NCBI RefSeq assembly: GCF_965363235.1
Contig: NC_134847.1
Coordinates: forward strand, 57,320,439 to 57,384,438
DNA from: Mytilus galloprovincialis
Taxonomy: Eukaryota > Mollusca > Bivalvia > Mytilida > Mytilidae
DNA: 64,000 nt
Reading direction: 5' to 3'
The position numbers were made by a program, and so were the translations under genes. Each line of letters opens with the position of its first letter. Positions within the stretch are counted from its first letter, which is position 1. The notes under the pieces were generated by a model, which saw nothing but the letters and a program-made list of their open reading frames with translations, was not told where the DNA came from and searched no databases. Of this stretch, positions 12,101 to 21,110 are shown one piece after another.

Positions 12101-12279
12101 CCTGGTACATTAACAAAAGCTGGTGGATATCTGTGAGGACTTGGGGTCTGTGTTCTTCTTTTCTTTTCAGCTTCTGGTTCACTGCTTGTACTTGCTGTTG
12201 ACTTGTTGAGTTCATCTTGATCAGCGGTAAATTCACCGTCTATAGAATTGTTCAACTTATCATCATCTTGACCTTCCAT
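34..12279 (-). CDS. TCP11L1: TCP11L1-type protein (T-complex protein 11-like), N-terminal part, five exons, continues off the left edge
   Basis: Joining minus-strand exons 12279-12102, 4024-3892, 3428-3308, 1973-1753 and 170-34 gives about 263 codons in one open frame, every junction being GT-AG with matching phase. Residues 1-60 are acidic, Ser/Thr-rich and probably disordered. Residues from about 60 match the TCP11 family as I know it: a [11 protein letters not shown] start, [13 protein letters not shown], an [11 protein letters not shown] segment, [32 protein letters not shown], and [11 protein letters not shown] followed by [13 protein letters not shown]. Human TCP11L1 is about 509 aa, so roughly half is here. 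TCP11 acts in sperm signalling in mammals; TCP11L1 is poorly characterised. A splice acceptor at 12293-12292, 12 bases before the ATG, implies an upstream non-coding exon. The 8-kb first coding intron is filled by transposable elements. TCP11 or TCP11L2 cannot be fully excluded. Confidence 0.9.
618..1455 (+). mobile_element. Family A non-autonomous element, copy 1, with TATACGACCGC-type terminal inverted repeats
   Basis: The left end reads GCTTTATATGACCGCAGAGG. The right end, TTTTTTGCGGTCGTATCAAA, is its approximate inverted complement. Just inside the right end is a GACGA-rich stretch (1366-1402). Internal parts (TAATTCCAAAAC, CAACCTTCCTTTAGTAGT, AAACTAAAGTTATTGT) recur in the second copy at 9.7-10.4 kb. 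No coding capacity; the short frame at 1223-1453 is repeat sequence. It lies in a TCP11L1 intron. Confidence 0.65.
1753..1973 (-). CDS. TCP11L1: TCP11L1 coding exon 4
   Basis: Acceptor TTTACAG at 1980-1974 and donor GTAAGT from 1752. The exon is 221 bp: 73 codons plus two bases. It encodes [20 protein letters not shown] through [10 protein letters not shown] to IIPLF, all conserved in the family. Confidence 0.9.
2520..3260. repeat. Family B element with a 161-bp tandem repeat (about four units)
   Basis: The phrase CAAAATCGTCATTATTGAAC recurs at 2761, 2922 and 3083, with a diverged copy near 2600: a period of 161 bp. Shared parts include AACACCATTTTTCAA, TTTCAAGAACC and TTGACCTCCATTTTGTCATC. 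The tract is flanked by GAGGCTGTCACAACGACAG on the left and GCCCGCCTGCAGTACATCCC on the right. Open frames on the minus strand across it are repeat translations, not genes. It lies in the intron between TCP11L1 exons 3 and 4. Confidence 0.85.
3308..3428 (-). CDS. TCP11L1: TCP11L1 coding exon 3
   Basis: Acceptor AG at 3430-3429 and donor GTAAGC from 3307. The first T completes a Ser codon with AG from exon 2. It encodes [19 protein letters not shown] and [19 protein letters not shown], typical of the TCP11 family. Confidence 0.9.
3892..4024 (-). CDS. TCP11L1: TCP11L1 coding exon 2
   Basis: Acceptor ATTACAG before 4024 and donor GTATAA from 3891. It encodes [18 protein letters not shown] and [17 protein letters not shown], the family's N-terminal signature. 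It joins in frame to exon 1 (CCA G / CT) and to exon 3 (AG / T). Confidence 0.88.
4097..4694. mobile_element. MITE, 598 bp, with about 44-bp terminal inverted repeats and TA duplications
   Basis: The left end CTGTGAAAGTACTTTAATTT (4097) and the right end, whose complement is CTGTGAAAGTACTTTTATTC, form long inverted repeats that include the CCAATTTTCGTGG motif. TA flanks both sides (4095-4096, 4695-4696), as expected for a Tc1/mariner-type target. No transposase is encoded. A diverged relative with the same CCACGAAAATTGG core lies at 54020-54240. Confidence 0.85.
4700..5950. other. TCP11L1 intron sequence, no feature recognised
   Basis: AT-rich sequence with no convincing exon, RNA gene or long repeat on either strand. 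Confidence 0.5.
5950..6135 (+). mobile_element. Family A element, copy 2, 5' part
   Basis: From CCAGATGCTCCGCAGGGTGC it parallels 591-740 closely, sharing GCAGCTTTATACGACCGCAG, CCCTGAACGGTTGGGG, AAGTATGGACA and TTGGATTGTGAT. It carries the left inverted repeat but no matching right end nearby. The matching right half lies in the same orientation at 8890-10412, so this may be one element split by later insertions. Confidence 0.7.
6136..7670. other. Intron sequence between the two parts of family A copy 2
   Basis: 6160-6400 carries CTCCCGC-type motifs and AAAAGTCCGAGAAA twice, which looks like a decayed repeat. The open frames of 89 and 128 codons over it lack splice context or recognisable domains. 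The rest is AT-rich with C- and T-runs at 7459-7478. No gene is supported. Confidence 0.4.
7672..8890 (+). mobile_element. Family C element, copy 1, with about seven 140-bp internal units and a terminal hairpin
   Basis: Units repeat phrases such as ACTGAACCATGAAAATGAGG, TCAAGGTCAGATGAC, ACATGTACA and CATACAACAAATATAGT with a period of about 146 bp. It starts near AACAAGAGTGCACACACAGA and ends with a CCGCCGCCG stretch (8810-8834) followed by a hairpin at 8850-8884: GTCGAGC and TCTGCAAC pair with GTTGCAG and GCTCGAC around AAAA. Copy 2 is at 37400-39090. Non-coding; the 80-codon frame at 8665-8907 is repeat. Confidence 0.75.
8956..9180 (+). repeat. 35-bp tandem repeat, seven units, each carrying a palindrome
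   Basis: TGCTATTG starts at 8956, 8991, 9025, 9060, 9094, 9130 and 9164. Most units contain TTGCACAATACTGTGCAA or a one-base variant, an inverted repeat of about 8 bp per arm. A single degenerate unit sits in family A copy 1 at 773-795, so the array grew within this element family. Confidence 0.9.
9720..10340 (+). repeat. 160-bp tandem repeat, about four units
   Basis: GGGCCC starts at 9724, 9875, 10036 and 10196. Each is followed by CTAATTCCTAAACTGTT (or a variant), CAACCTTCCTTTTGTGGTC, ATAAACCTTGTGT and TTCATAGATTTCTATTTACT. Part of family A copy 2. Confidence 0.88.
10440..11938 (+). pseudogene. Decayed non-LTR retrotransposon (LINE), 3' part: end of reverse transcriptase, C-terminal tail and 3' microsatellite
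   Basis: The reverse-transcriptase active-site block [12 protein letters not shown] is readable at 10470-10508, then meets a TAA at 10518. Frames continue with shifts at 10569-10763, 10794-11141 and 11138-11776. The last encodes a C-terminal domain with a Cys-His motif, [17 protein letters not shown] (C-x2-C-x7-H-x4-C), near 11550. The 3' end carries AAACTGTCAAGTTTATACGA, CAATAAAAT and a (TTTGA)n tail (11911-11938), typical of LINE 3' ends. It is 5'-truncated and broken by at least one stop and several frame shifts. It lies in the first TCP11L1 coding intron, opposite to the gene. Confidence 0.88.
11940..12101. other. Intron sequence between LINE tail and TCP11L1 exon 1
   Basis: No feature other than the exon 1 donor at 12101. 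Confidence 0.5.
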
Positions 12280-12291
12280 TTCAAAATTTCA
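12102..12291 (-). CDS. TCP11L1: TCP11L1 coding exon 1 with 12 bases of 5' UTR
   Basis: The ATG is at 12279-12277 and the donor GTAAAA starts at 12101. The exon begins after a pyrimidine-rich acceptor TTTTTGCAG, so the mRNA must start in an upstream non-coding exon. It encodes about 59 residues rich in D, E, S, T and Q plus a KKRR basic patch, ending PPAFVNVP; low complexity, as expected for this N-terminus. Confidence 0.82.
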
Positions 12292-13040
12292 CTGCAAAAA
12301 TAATTTTACTGTTAAAAGATATCAGAAAAACTGATTTACAAGTGATTTTATTTCAAGATGAATGAAGATTGTAAAGGATTATCTTCATGCTTTGTGATAG
12401 CCATTTTGACCATGTTGACATGTTTTTACTTTTTTTTTCATGTTCAGTCATGCAAGACAGATGCCTCATTCAAAGTGATCTGCCTAATTAATTTGACATG
12501 CATACTGATTTCCAAATGCCTCTTTTATTTGCTCTGTATTTTTTAAATGAAACTCAAACACTTTACATGGATCGTCAAGAAACAATGGATTTAATTTCGT
12601 TTTTTTGATAATGTAGAAAAGCCTTTGATGTTGTTCCTTATATATTCTGGAACTTCAAGGATTTATGTACTTAAGTTAAGAAGATAGTTATATATATATA
12701 TATATATATATACTCTCTTAAAAGCCATCATTTATCATTTATGTCATAAATGTGTTTACAAAATAAGGAATATTAACTAAAACAAAGAGTTAATTTAAAG
12801 GAAGACAGTGAATTGGTCACAGTATGTTTACATCAGTCTTTATCTTTTGTGCAAAGTTCATCAGATATTATTTAACATTCATAGATTTGATTTTCTGTGT
12901 TTAAACGCCACTTTTTATCAACACTTATGTGCTATTTCATGACAGCCAGTTTTTATTAGTAGAGAAAGCAGCAGGGTGCCTGAAAAAAAGCATAACCTTC
13001 GACCTTCGATAGTAAAACTGACAATTCAGTCAATTAAGAT
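12292..13040. other. Sequence upstream of TCP11L1 coding exon 1
   Basis: AT-rich, with a (TA)n microsatellite at about 12690-12712. No exon is recognised. It is probably intron between a non-coding first exon and exon 1. Confidence 0.4.
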
Positions 13041-13044
13041 TGGT

Positions 13045-13404
13045 GTTGAGTGCACCCACACGCGCAAGATTCATACTCTTCACCTCAGTATTGAGTGCAC
13101 CCACACGTGCAAGGTTCATACTCTTCACCTCAGTATTGAGTGCACCCACACGTGCAAGGTTCATACTCTTCACCTCAGTATTGAGTGCACCCACACGTGC
13201 AAGGTTCATACTCTTCACCTCAGTATTGAGTGCACCCACACGTGCAAGGTTCATACTCTTCACCTCAGTATTGAGTGCACCCACACGTGCAAGGTTCATA
13301 CTCTTCACCTCAGTATTGAGTGCACCCACACGTGCAAGGTTCATACTCTTCACCTCAGTATTGAGTGCACCCACACGTGCAAGGTTCATACTCTTCACCT
13401 CAGT
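13045..13404. repeat. 45-bp minisatellite, eight head-to-tail units
   Basis: Units start at 13045, 13090, 13135, 13180, 13225, 13270, 13315 and 13360. Units 2-8 read identically by eye; unit 1 has a few differences (CGCGCAAGATT instead of CGTGCAAGGTT). Because 45 is a multiple of three, several frames on both strands stay open, giving false proteins of 122-161 codons with a 15-residue repeat. The unit contains GTGCACCCACACGTGCA, which has an E-box (CACGTG). Confidence 0.97.
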
Positions 13405-13738
13405 ATTAACTGGTTAGTGATTACAGTAGTATCCTCGTGTGTTGTGTTTTACTACTATTAACAAATTTCACTGTTGAGTTTTTATTCATGTGTACTCAAA
13501 TTTTAAAAGCATGTTCTGTCGATTGTTTTTAGGTATCTAGATTTTTTTGTCTAGACTTACTACAAATTTTTACTGTTCCAATTACATGAATTATTTTGCG
13601 ATTTTCGTATGACAAAAATGGTGTCATATGTTTTCGTTTGAAGTAAAAATCTGTATCAGTATACAATCAGTAATTTCTTTACATCTGGAAATGAGTATTT
13701 CTTAAAGTCGTGGTTATTGTAATTGCTTGACTCATAAA

Positions 13739-14935
13739 CTAGAGGCTCTAAAGAGCCTGTGTCCCTCACCTTGGTCTTTGTGTATATTAAACAAAGGACA
13801 CATGACAAAATTGTGTTTTGGTGTTGGTGATGTGTTTGTAGATCTTACTTTACTGGACATTCTTGCTGCTTACAATTATCTCTATCTATAATTAATTTTG
13901 CCCAGAGCTGACAGTTGAAAATAATTTGTAAAAATTTACAAAACTTTACAAAGCTTACAAAAATTGTTAAAAATTGACTATAAATGGCAATCACTCCTTC
14001 ATGGGTCAATTGACCATTTTGGTCATGTTGACTTATTTGTAGTTCTTACTTTGCTGTACATTATTGCTGTTTACAGTTTATCTCTATCTATAATAATATT
14101 CAAGATAATAACCAAAAGCTGCAAAATTTTCTTAAAATTACCAATTCAGGGTCAGCAACCCAAAAAAAAGTTGTCTGATTGGTCTGAAAATTTCAGGGCG
14201 GATAGATCTTGACCTAATGAACAATTTTATCCAAGCAGATTTGCTCTAAATGCTTGGTTTTAGAGATATGAACCAAAAACTGCATTTTACCCTATGTACT
14301 ATTTTTGGCCATGTCAGCCATCTTGGTTCATTGGCAGGGTCATCAGACACATTTTTTAAACTAGATACCCCATTGATGATTGTGGTCAAGTTTGGTTAAA
14401 TTTGGCCCAGTAGTTTCAGAGGAGAAGATTTTTTTAAAAAGATTATTAAAATTTTAGAAAAATGGTTAAAAATTGACTATAAAGGGCAATAACTCCTTAA
14501 GAGGTCAACTGAAAATTTTGGTCATGTTGACTTATTTGTAGATCTTAATTACTGTTCATTATTGCTGTTTACAGTTTATCTCTATCTATAATTATATTCA
14601 AGATAATAACCAAAAACTGCGAAATTTCCTTAAAATTACTAATTTGGGGCAGCAACCCAACAACGGGTTGTCTGATTTGTCTGAAAATTTCAGGGCGCAG
14701 ATAGATCTTCACCTGATTAACAATTTTAACCTGTCAGATTTGCTCTACAATGCTCTAAATGCTTTGGTTTCAGAGATATAAGCCAAAAACTACATTTTAC
14801 CCCCTATGTTCTATTTTTAGCCATGGCGGCCATCTTGGTTAGAAGATTTTTGTAAAAGTTAACGACAACGGACGAGACGGACGATGACGACAGACGACCG
14901 ACGCCAAGTGATGAGAAAAGCTCACTAAAAAAGTT
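13739..14935 (+). mobile_element. Family D non-autonomous element with a ~500-bp internal direct repeat
   Basis: It begins GAGGCTCTAAAGAGCCTGTG, which holds a short hairpin (GGCTCT / AGAGCC), and ends with a GACGGACGATGACGACAGAC stretch then GTGATGAGAAAAGCTCAC. Blocks repeat about 500 bp apart: AATTGACTATAAATGGCAAT (13972) and AATTGACTATAAAGGGCAAT (14471); CAGTTTATCTCTATCTATAA twice; GGCCATGTCAGCCATCTTGG near 14308 and GCCATGGCGGCCATCTTGG near 14820. No open frame. I recognise the type from bivalve genomes. Confidence 0.75.
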
Positions 14936-15990
14936 ATTAAATTCTTTTAAGGACTGAAATTAACTACTAAAGAGTTTTTGGTTGATGCTTCATGTGCTGA
15001 AGTTGTAACAATGTTTTTTTTAGATTGACACTGGATTTCTACAAAAGACATTATTTTTGTGAATTAAAAATGCAGTTTTCAAAATTTTTGATTGAATGTA
15101 AAAAGCTAAGACTGCTTTCATCTTTATCAGTGTATGTAGTACGGACATATAAAAAGAATTGTCAATAGAATATTGAAAGAATGGAGTCTGAACACCCATT
15201 TTATATATTTCTGTTAATTTTAACTAGATTGTAATAAAAACAACCCAAAAAAACACAAGACAGTCACATCTTGAAGTTCAAGTGTCTGACAGGCAAACGA
15301 CATAGCTGTACTTGATGTAATCCTTCGGAATTTTTCTCAACAACTATTCTAGTGATGCTTTTTTTTTTACAATAAATAAAAATGGCTGAACAGGTCAATT
15401 TTATTATTATGTATTCTAACGTCTTTTCAAGCGAATTTGAATATGATTTAAATTTGTCAAGTTGTACATGTCACAATATACACGAGTGCAATCGAAACAG
15501 ATGAAGTACAATGATAACTATCAGACAACTCTGCCATTCAGGACTACAAATTCATTATGAAATTATGTCTTATTTCTCAGTTTTCTGTGCAAGCACCTCC
15601 CTGAATAATGAAATTGTAAATATTCAAATAATAGAAAATTCGATTTTACCAACCAATAGTTAACACCTCTGAACCTTAGCTCCTTTTGACTCTCAGCAGA
15701 TGACCAATATTAAAATTGCTCTTACTAAGTCATTGTAAGTCTTAGCTATTTTGTGGGGTGTTTTTTCTTACCGTGTGTCACTACAAACTCTATGCTTTCT
15801 GCTGAAAACAGGTGTGAACAAATCAGATCTATAAATTTTATAAACTGAAGTTTTATATTGTACCAGAAAGGTCTAGAAAATGTTGGAACAATAGATCCTG
15901 TACACAGAGCCTCGTACACACGAAAGTTTGTTTACGGAAATGACATCATTGAATAAATAAAGCACGGTAGGCGACTTTGATAATCGACAA
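14936..15990. other. Non-coding sequence, no gene recognised
   Basis: AT-rich. On the minus strand a good splice donor context (CACACG then GTAAGA, exon side ending at 15772) could mark a 5' non-coding exon of TCP11L1, but nothing else supports it. Confidence 0.3.
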
Positions 15991-16014
15991 AAGCATCCCA
16001 GTGCAAACGTCGCA

Positions 16015-16215
16015 CTCGAATTTATTGATTAAATAATTAATTGTTTTAATGAATGTTTACTAGTAATTGTTTAATTAGTTGTTTAATTAATTGATTGAAT
16101 ATTAAATTAATTCATTAATTCATTAATTGTTTAACTAATTGATTGATTGATTTATTCGTTCATTCATTTAATTCATTCATTCAGTCAGTCATTGATTGTT
16201 TGATTGATTGATAAT
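16015..16215. repeat. Low-complexity ATTG/ATTAATT tract
   Basis: Runs of ATTGATTGATTG, TTAATTAATT and TTCATTCATT. The direct repeat GCATCCCAGTGCAAACGTC (15992-16010) recurs as GCATCCCAGTGCGAACGTC at 16420-16438 on its other side. Confidence 0.8.
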
Positions 16216-16659
16216 TGTTTAGGGTACACATGATAAATCAAAGGATTGATGTATTTGATTATAACTTTAAAAAAAGGCCCATGATTGAAACTGAGTTGAA
16301 ATACATCTTGACGGCCAAAATATTTTTTCTTGTTTATGTGAATCTTTCTTCTTTTCTTTGTATCAGCTTCCTGATATATCATGAATATCCCTTAACGAGT
16401 AAATTGTATTACCTTTAAGGCATCCCAGTGCGAACGTCTCTGAAAGCACCCAACGTTCAGCAACAAAAGAAATAATATCTTGATGGGCCATATTTTTTTT
16501 AAGATAAAATTGTGTCAGCTTAATATATTTTTTATTTATAAATGTCACTCTCAATGTTAAATAATTAATTTAATCAATTCAAAATCGTGTTTTCTTTAAA
16601 AAAATTAACTAAAAGATAGTCGTATTCTTTCAATAATATTTTTCGATTAACGGTTTCTA

Positions 16660-16735
16660 CAGTGTGCTAATGTTGATGGCGGAAGTGAATTTCACCTGTA
16701 TTGTGGGAAATTATTAGGCACGAAATTCAAATAGC
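16660..16735 (+). promoter_or_regulatory. Candidate TATA-less promoter upstream of a possible first exon
   Basis: GATGGCGGAAGTGAA (16675-16689) combines a YY1-like GATGGCGG with an ETS-like GCGGAAGTG, a combination common at start sites of broadly expressed animal genes. It lies about 50 bases before an ATG at 16736. It could also serve TCP11L1 on the other strand, whose 5' end is undefined. This is inference from motifs only. Confidence 0.35.
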
Positions 16736-16826
16736 ATGGCTACAAATGATGACAGCCTGCTGGATAGTCCTAGATTTTCAGGTTTTCAAAGATCGATTCC
16801 ATGGAGAGCGTCAAAAGCCCATATTG
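16736..16826 (+). CDS. Possible alternative first coding exon of DEPDC7
   Basis: An ATG in fair context (AGCATGG) opens 30 codons: MATNDDSLLDSPRFSGFQ, RSIPWRASKAHI. A possible donor G/GTAAAA follows at 16827, in phase 1. DEPDC7 exon 2 (32165) needs exactly phase 1, so the two would join in frame as ...KAHI-GPFRATQ. Without splicing the frame runs to a stop at 16930 (64 residues from this ATG). It is 15 kb from exon 2, and 31567 is a good competing first exon, so this is weak. It could equally belong to an unrelated transcript. Confidence 0.3.
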
Positions 16827-17310
16827 GTAAAATACTGCAAATACTGCACAAAATGTTTAAACGCGTCTCGGTCAGGAATTTACATCCCCTCCTGAAAAAC
16901 TTTTATTGTCCACGACAAGTCACAAGGTGACGCATCTTTTGGAGGATTTTGTTCACTATCCCAATTTCCTCGACAGTCACCTGTACAGTTATTCATTTTG
17001 TTCCCCAATATAGCATTGAAAAAGGGTTATGATTTCTAACATAAGTATATTATAACACCAAAAATAAAAGAAAATCCCGAGAAATGGAGATATCAGCCCC
17101 TCTTTTTCTGTGGTACTCAACAATCATGAGAAGACAGTTTTTCTGTAGCTTTAAAACTCATTAGTTGAGATACCCATTTTATACGGTATTAAGGACTCGC
17201 TTATCCTCAATGTTCATCAATTTCACACTTCATTTGAGGGTCGTGATGGGGGTACGTAACGGTTACCTTCATGATGAATAATAGTGAAAATTCTTGTGAC
17301 ATGACGTTAA

Positions 17311-20106
17311 AGGGAAAATTCACGATTTTTTACTTATGGTTTAAATATGTTCATTATGACATAATATATATATTCACAAAGTTTTATCGCTATATGTGCA
17401 GTAATAAAGGAGAAATTCAATAATTAATGAAAAAATATCAACTACTTCCTGTAGGTCGTGACGTTTTCTCCTGATTTTTGCATGCCGGGATTTAAAATAC
17501 AATCATTAAAAGTCTTGGTTTTTAATCATATTTTAACGTAATCGTAAGCGCGCCGATGACTTATGCTTTATCTAATAACCATCCGATAATAAGAAGATAA
17601 AACGCACAGACGTTCAATTGTACTCATTCGTGAGATAAATTATCTATGTTAAACGTATATATTCGAATTATTTTTGTAGACAACACAATAAGTTATAAAT
17701 TTATTTTTAATAAATGCATTTTCGGACTGATAAGGTGAACAAATTAAAGTACAATAATCTGTAAAGACAATATGTTGGTGTACTATTATTGACCTTTTAC
17801 TATCTCTGCTATGGCTAGGTTTTTACGATGTGTGTATTCACGGTTCTGTGGCAATACTCGTAGATGGCTTGTTGAAAGGTAAATTGTTATTTGCACTTCG
17901 GTATTTTACCACGCCTCTAGGGCACACCTTGCCAGGTGTGACTGTCTATTCGGATCAGTGGTAGCATTTAATACACACATTAAAAATACATATTCAAGTT
18001 GGTGACAAATAAAAATTGGTCGCCGTGGAATTATTTAATTATATTTGGTGCTATTATTTATTTGAATTCAAATAAGTTAATTTACTAAGAAATACACAAT
18101 TTTCGGTTAAAGACGGGAAACTTAATTCATATGTCAGAATGAAATGATATACAAGTCTTGTCCTTGATTTATGTCTCATAAAAAAGGGGGACTTAGAAAT
18201 TAGAAATAGCTTTACTAAATCATTTTTATTTGTCTTTATTAGGCGAAAAAATGTACGAGAACACTTACAGTTAGACTTTTGAAAGCCATGTATTAATTAA
18301 TATATGAAACTATCTGAAGATAACTCTACCGAAGCGGAATATAATATGTACGAATAAAGAAAAAAATATTTTTGTAATGGAATCGAAAAATTACGAATAG
18401 ATATTCTTTTCAAGTGTGATAAACGTCAACCAAATTTATTCATAATGGGGAACGTCCTTATTAAAATCTGAGACAACTATAATAATCGTCGTCTCCCAAC
18501 GTATATATATACTTAAATAACTATTTGATCAACGATGTTTAAAATTAAAAGACAACGAATTTAATGTTATCTTTCCCTATTTTTGAATGTTATTATAAGT
18601 CTGTTCAACTTGCAAGAATACCCCTAAAGCGGACAAATATCCGACAAGCAGTTTATTCTTTAAATTGCTGTCATTGAATATCAAGAAAGAAAATAAATCC
18701 CGAAATTGATACTCAATAGTTTTCCTAGAAAATATTCACATTCCTTGGTGATTATTAGTGTACGTCCAGTTGCATATATTTTACATGAATGTTGGAACAA
18801 TTGTGATGATGACGAATTTCGTCCTTTATTCGAGAACAATTTAATTGATATATAAATCTGTGAGTTTACTATGTTCTTAACTTCGATGAACCAAAGCAAG
18901 TTATAAATTGACCTGTATTTAAATCAAATTGTTTCTTTTTTTTCTTCTTCTTCTTTTGGTATACAATAGTCTATCGAATTCGTTGATTACATACTGTTGG
19001 CATACATGGACTAGTCTATTTACAAAACTTTTACCACAATTTACACAAAATGTATGTTTCTTTCTTATGTTACATGTATACATATTTTAAATTGCGATAC
19101 TGACTATAGTTCCGTAACTTTCTACCAGGCGTATGTATACACGAATCGTCGACAAGTGCGCACATTTTTTTAGATCAATAATTCTGGTATGTTCCAATCT
19201 GTCCTAAACTATTGACAACGAGTATATATTACATTTTCCCAAATTAACCCTTGGAAAAATATGTAAATAGATTTGTATTTCTTCAATTATTTTTTTTTGT
19301 ATTATTTTTTTTTTATAAATAATATTCTTTACACCAGAAATGTTATTTATAAACAAGCGTACGAGTTCAGTAATGACTAGTATATTATATCACTTTCGGA
19401 CACGCAAGACAAAAATGTATATTATACATGCACCTGATAGTTCAAAATGGAAAGTTATAAGTAACGGTCGTGTACACTGATCAATACCTACAGAAGTGAA
19501 ACGATGCATGAACTTGCAAGCCCGCCGGACAGGAAATCGATTGAATACCTGGACGTGTCACCTTACACCCCTTCCAATACCTTTGGGAGTAATACCTTTA
19601 GCCATGCTGGTGATCAGATAAGGGAAGATCCGAATTTATTTAAATAAAGTTTATTACTTGAAAGAATTATGAACGAATTAGATTTTCGAAAACAATTTCC
19701 ACGGAACACTTATTTATCATTTTATGATTTGAACTTTGACTTTTTAACTAATTACAATATTATCAGTTTAAAAATAACAGACTATATGGTTATTTAAAAA
19801 TATAAGACCATTTTCCGTATCAAGTTAGTCAGTCAGATAAAACAACCGTACGATTGACAAGATATCGACAAGCAATTACGACTACGTCGTTTACTGTAGT
19901 TTTGTTCCTTTGTGGTTTATTGACATATCAGGATTTTTCATCGGAGAAGGTGACAAGATGGCGGAGAGTAGAGAACTGATACTCAAAATTTAAAATCGAT
20001 GGTGATCTCTTATTTAGCGGAATAAAACTTTAATATTTATAAATTTGAGCATTTTTATACAGAATGGACATAATATCAATTTTTGATTTTTTTGCGAAGT
20101 TTCCCT
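17311..20106. mobile_element. Large non-coding element (2.8 kb) with AGGGAAA terminal inverted repeats and TTAA at both ends
   Basis: The left end reads TTAA then AGGGAAAATTCACGA (17307 on). The right end, GCGAAGTTTCCCT then TTAA (20094-20110), is its inverted complement with a few mismatches. Both ends continue with T-rich tracts. No long open frame lies between, so it would be non-autonomous or decayed. TTAA could be a piggyBac-type duplication, although the termini do not begin CCC. Within it, 17935-17970, 18930-18960 and 19250-19320 are low-complexity or unremarkable. Confidence 0.55.
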
Positions 20107-20640
20107 TTAATGGTAATTTTTGGTGCATGACAATGAAATATACACTTTCTTTAAGACGAAAAAAAATGACTGATTCGTCCGATTTTGACTAATCATTTGA
20201 ATTTTATCCAAAAATTTCGATAACGATAATTATTTAAAACCTAAGAGAAATCATGATAAGGATATTAGGATGATAGACAGTAAAATTTTAACCAATTTGA
20301 CGCAAACAGTATCCTTAAATGGGGAACGGGCCGTGGGGAACAGTATATCTTACAGGAAATGAATCTAATAGGCTTTTTAGTATACACATGCAATAATGAT
20401 AACAACACAGACTCCATGAGACTTTACAATATTTATGGATATTCGTGGCGTCTTACTAAAAACTATTTGAATTTCTCTATAAATTAACCGCAGAATTCTA
20501 ATTGTAAATAAATACAAGTTTTTAAGAACCATCCGCTACTGACAGTGACTATATCTAAAGTGCACTTCAATGGCAAGAAAGTATATGGTTGACACCTACA
20601 AAATTGTTTTACCTTCAAGGTCTTCCATGCTATTTTCAAT
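20107..20640. other. Non-coding sequence, nothing recognised
   Basis: AT-rich, no repeat or exon seen. Confidence 0.4.
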
Positions 20641-21110
20641 TATGTGCCAGATATCAAAAACCTATAAATAAGGATAGATAGGTTTCTATAATAATGTATC
20701 TTAATATATTTAATTCTCACATTTACATAAATATCACACTCGAAAATGAAATGATATTCATCTTCGATTACATTTTTATCACACAGACTAAGTACAGACA
20801 CGTTCATTTCTGGAAATATTTAAGTATCTTAATGTTTCTACATTGAGTGAATATGAATTGATTCTATATTTAGTTATATATGACTGGTATAAACTGATCA
20901 ATGGTCGATTCAAAGAAAATTGCAGAGTATGTCCATTATGTATATATATGTTTTGATACAAAATACATTTTGAAGTATTTTTAAAAAAAATGACAAGCCT
21001 ACAGCTTTATAATTATCAAAAATTCTATTTTGAAATTCATGTAAAAATAATTGACTATTTCCAACACTTTGTGCTAACCATATATCATTAAATCCATATC
21101 TGTTTAGTCC
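20640..21110 (-). pseudogene. LINE C-terminal remnant
   Basis: Reading the minus strand gives YGFNDIWLAQSVGNSQLFL, HEFQNRIFDNYKA, then (after a shift) INSYSLNVETLRYLNISRNE and, after a one-base shift, LCDKNVIEDEYHFIFECDIY. Together with RVC upstream of the shift this is the C-x2-C ... H-x4-C tail of the LINE type also seen at 11.5 and 22.2 kb. It has stops and shifts and no reverse-transcriptase part, so it is a dead fragment. Confidence 0.75.

Noticed and set aside
12976..13461. Open frames of 161, 125 and 122 codons encoding perfect 15-residue repeats
   Set aside because: They arise because the 45-bp minisatellite unit is a multiple of three; several frames on both strands are open at once, so none is evidence of a protein.
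17811..17878. First-exon-like ATG opening MARFLRCVYSRFCGNTRRWL with a donor GTAAAT
   Set aside because: It looks like a mitochondrial-type leader, but it ends in phase 2, which does not fit DEPDC7 exon 2, no other downstream exon was found, and it lies inside the 2.8-kb repeat-like block.
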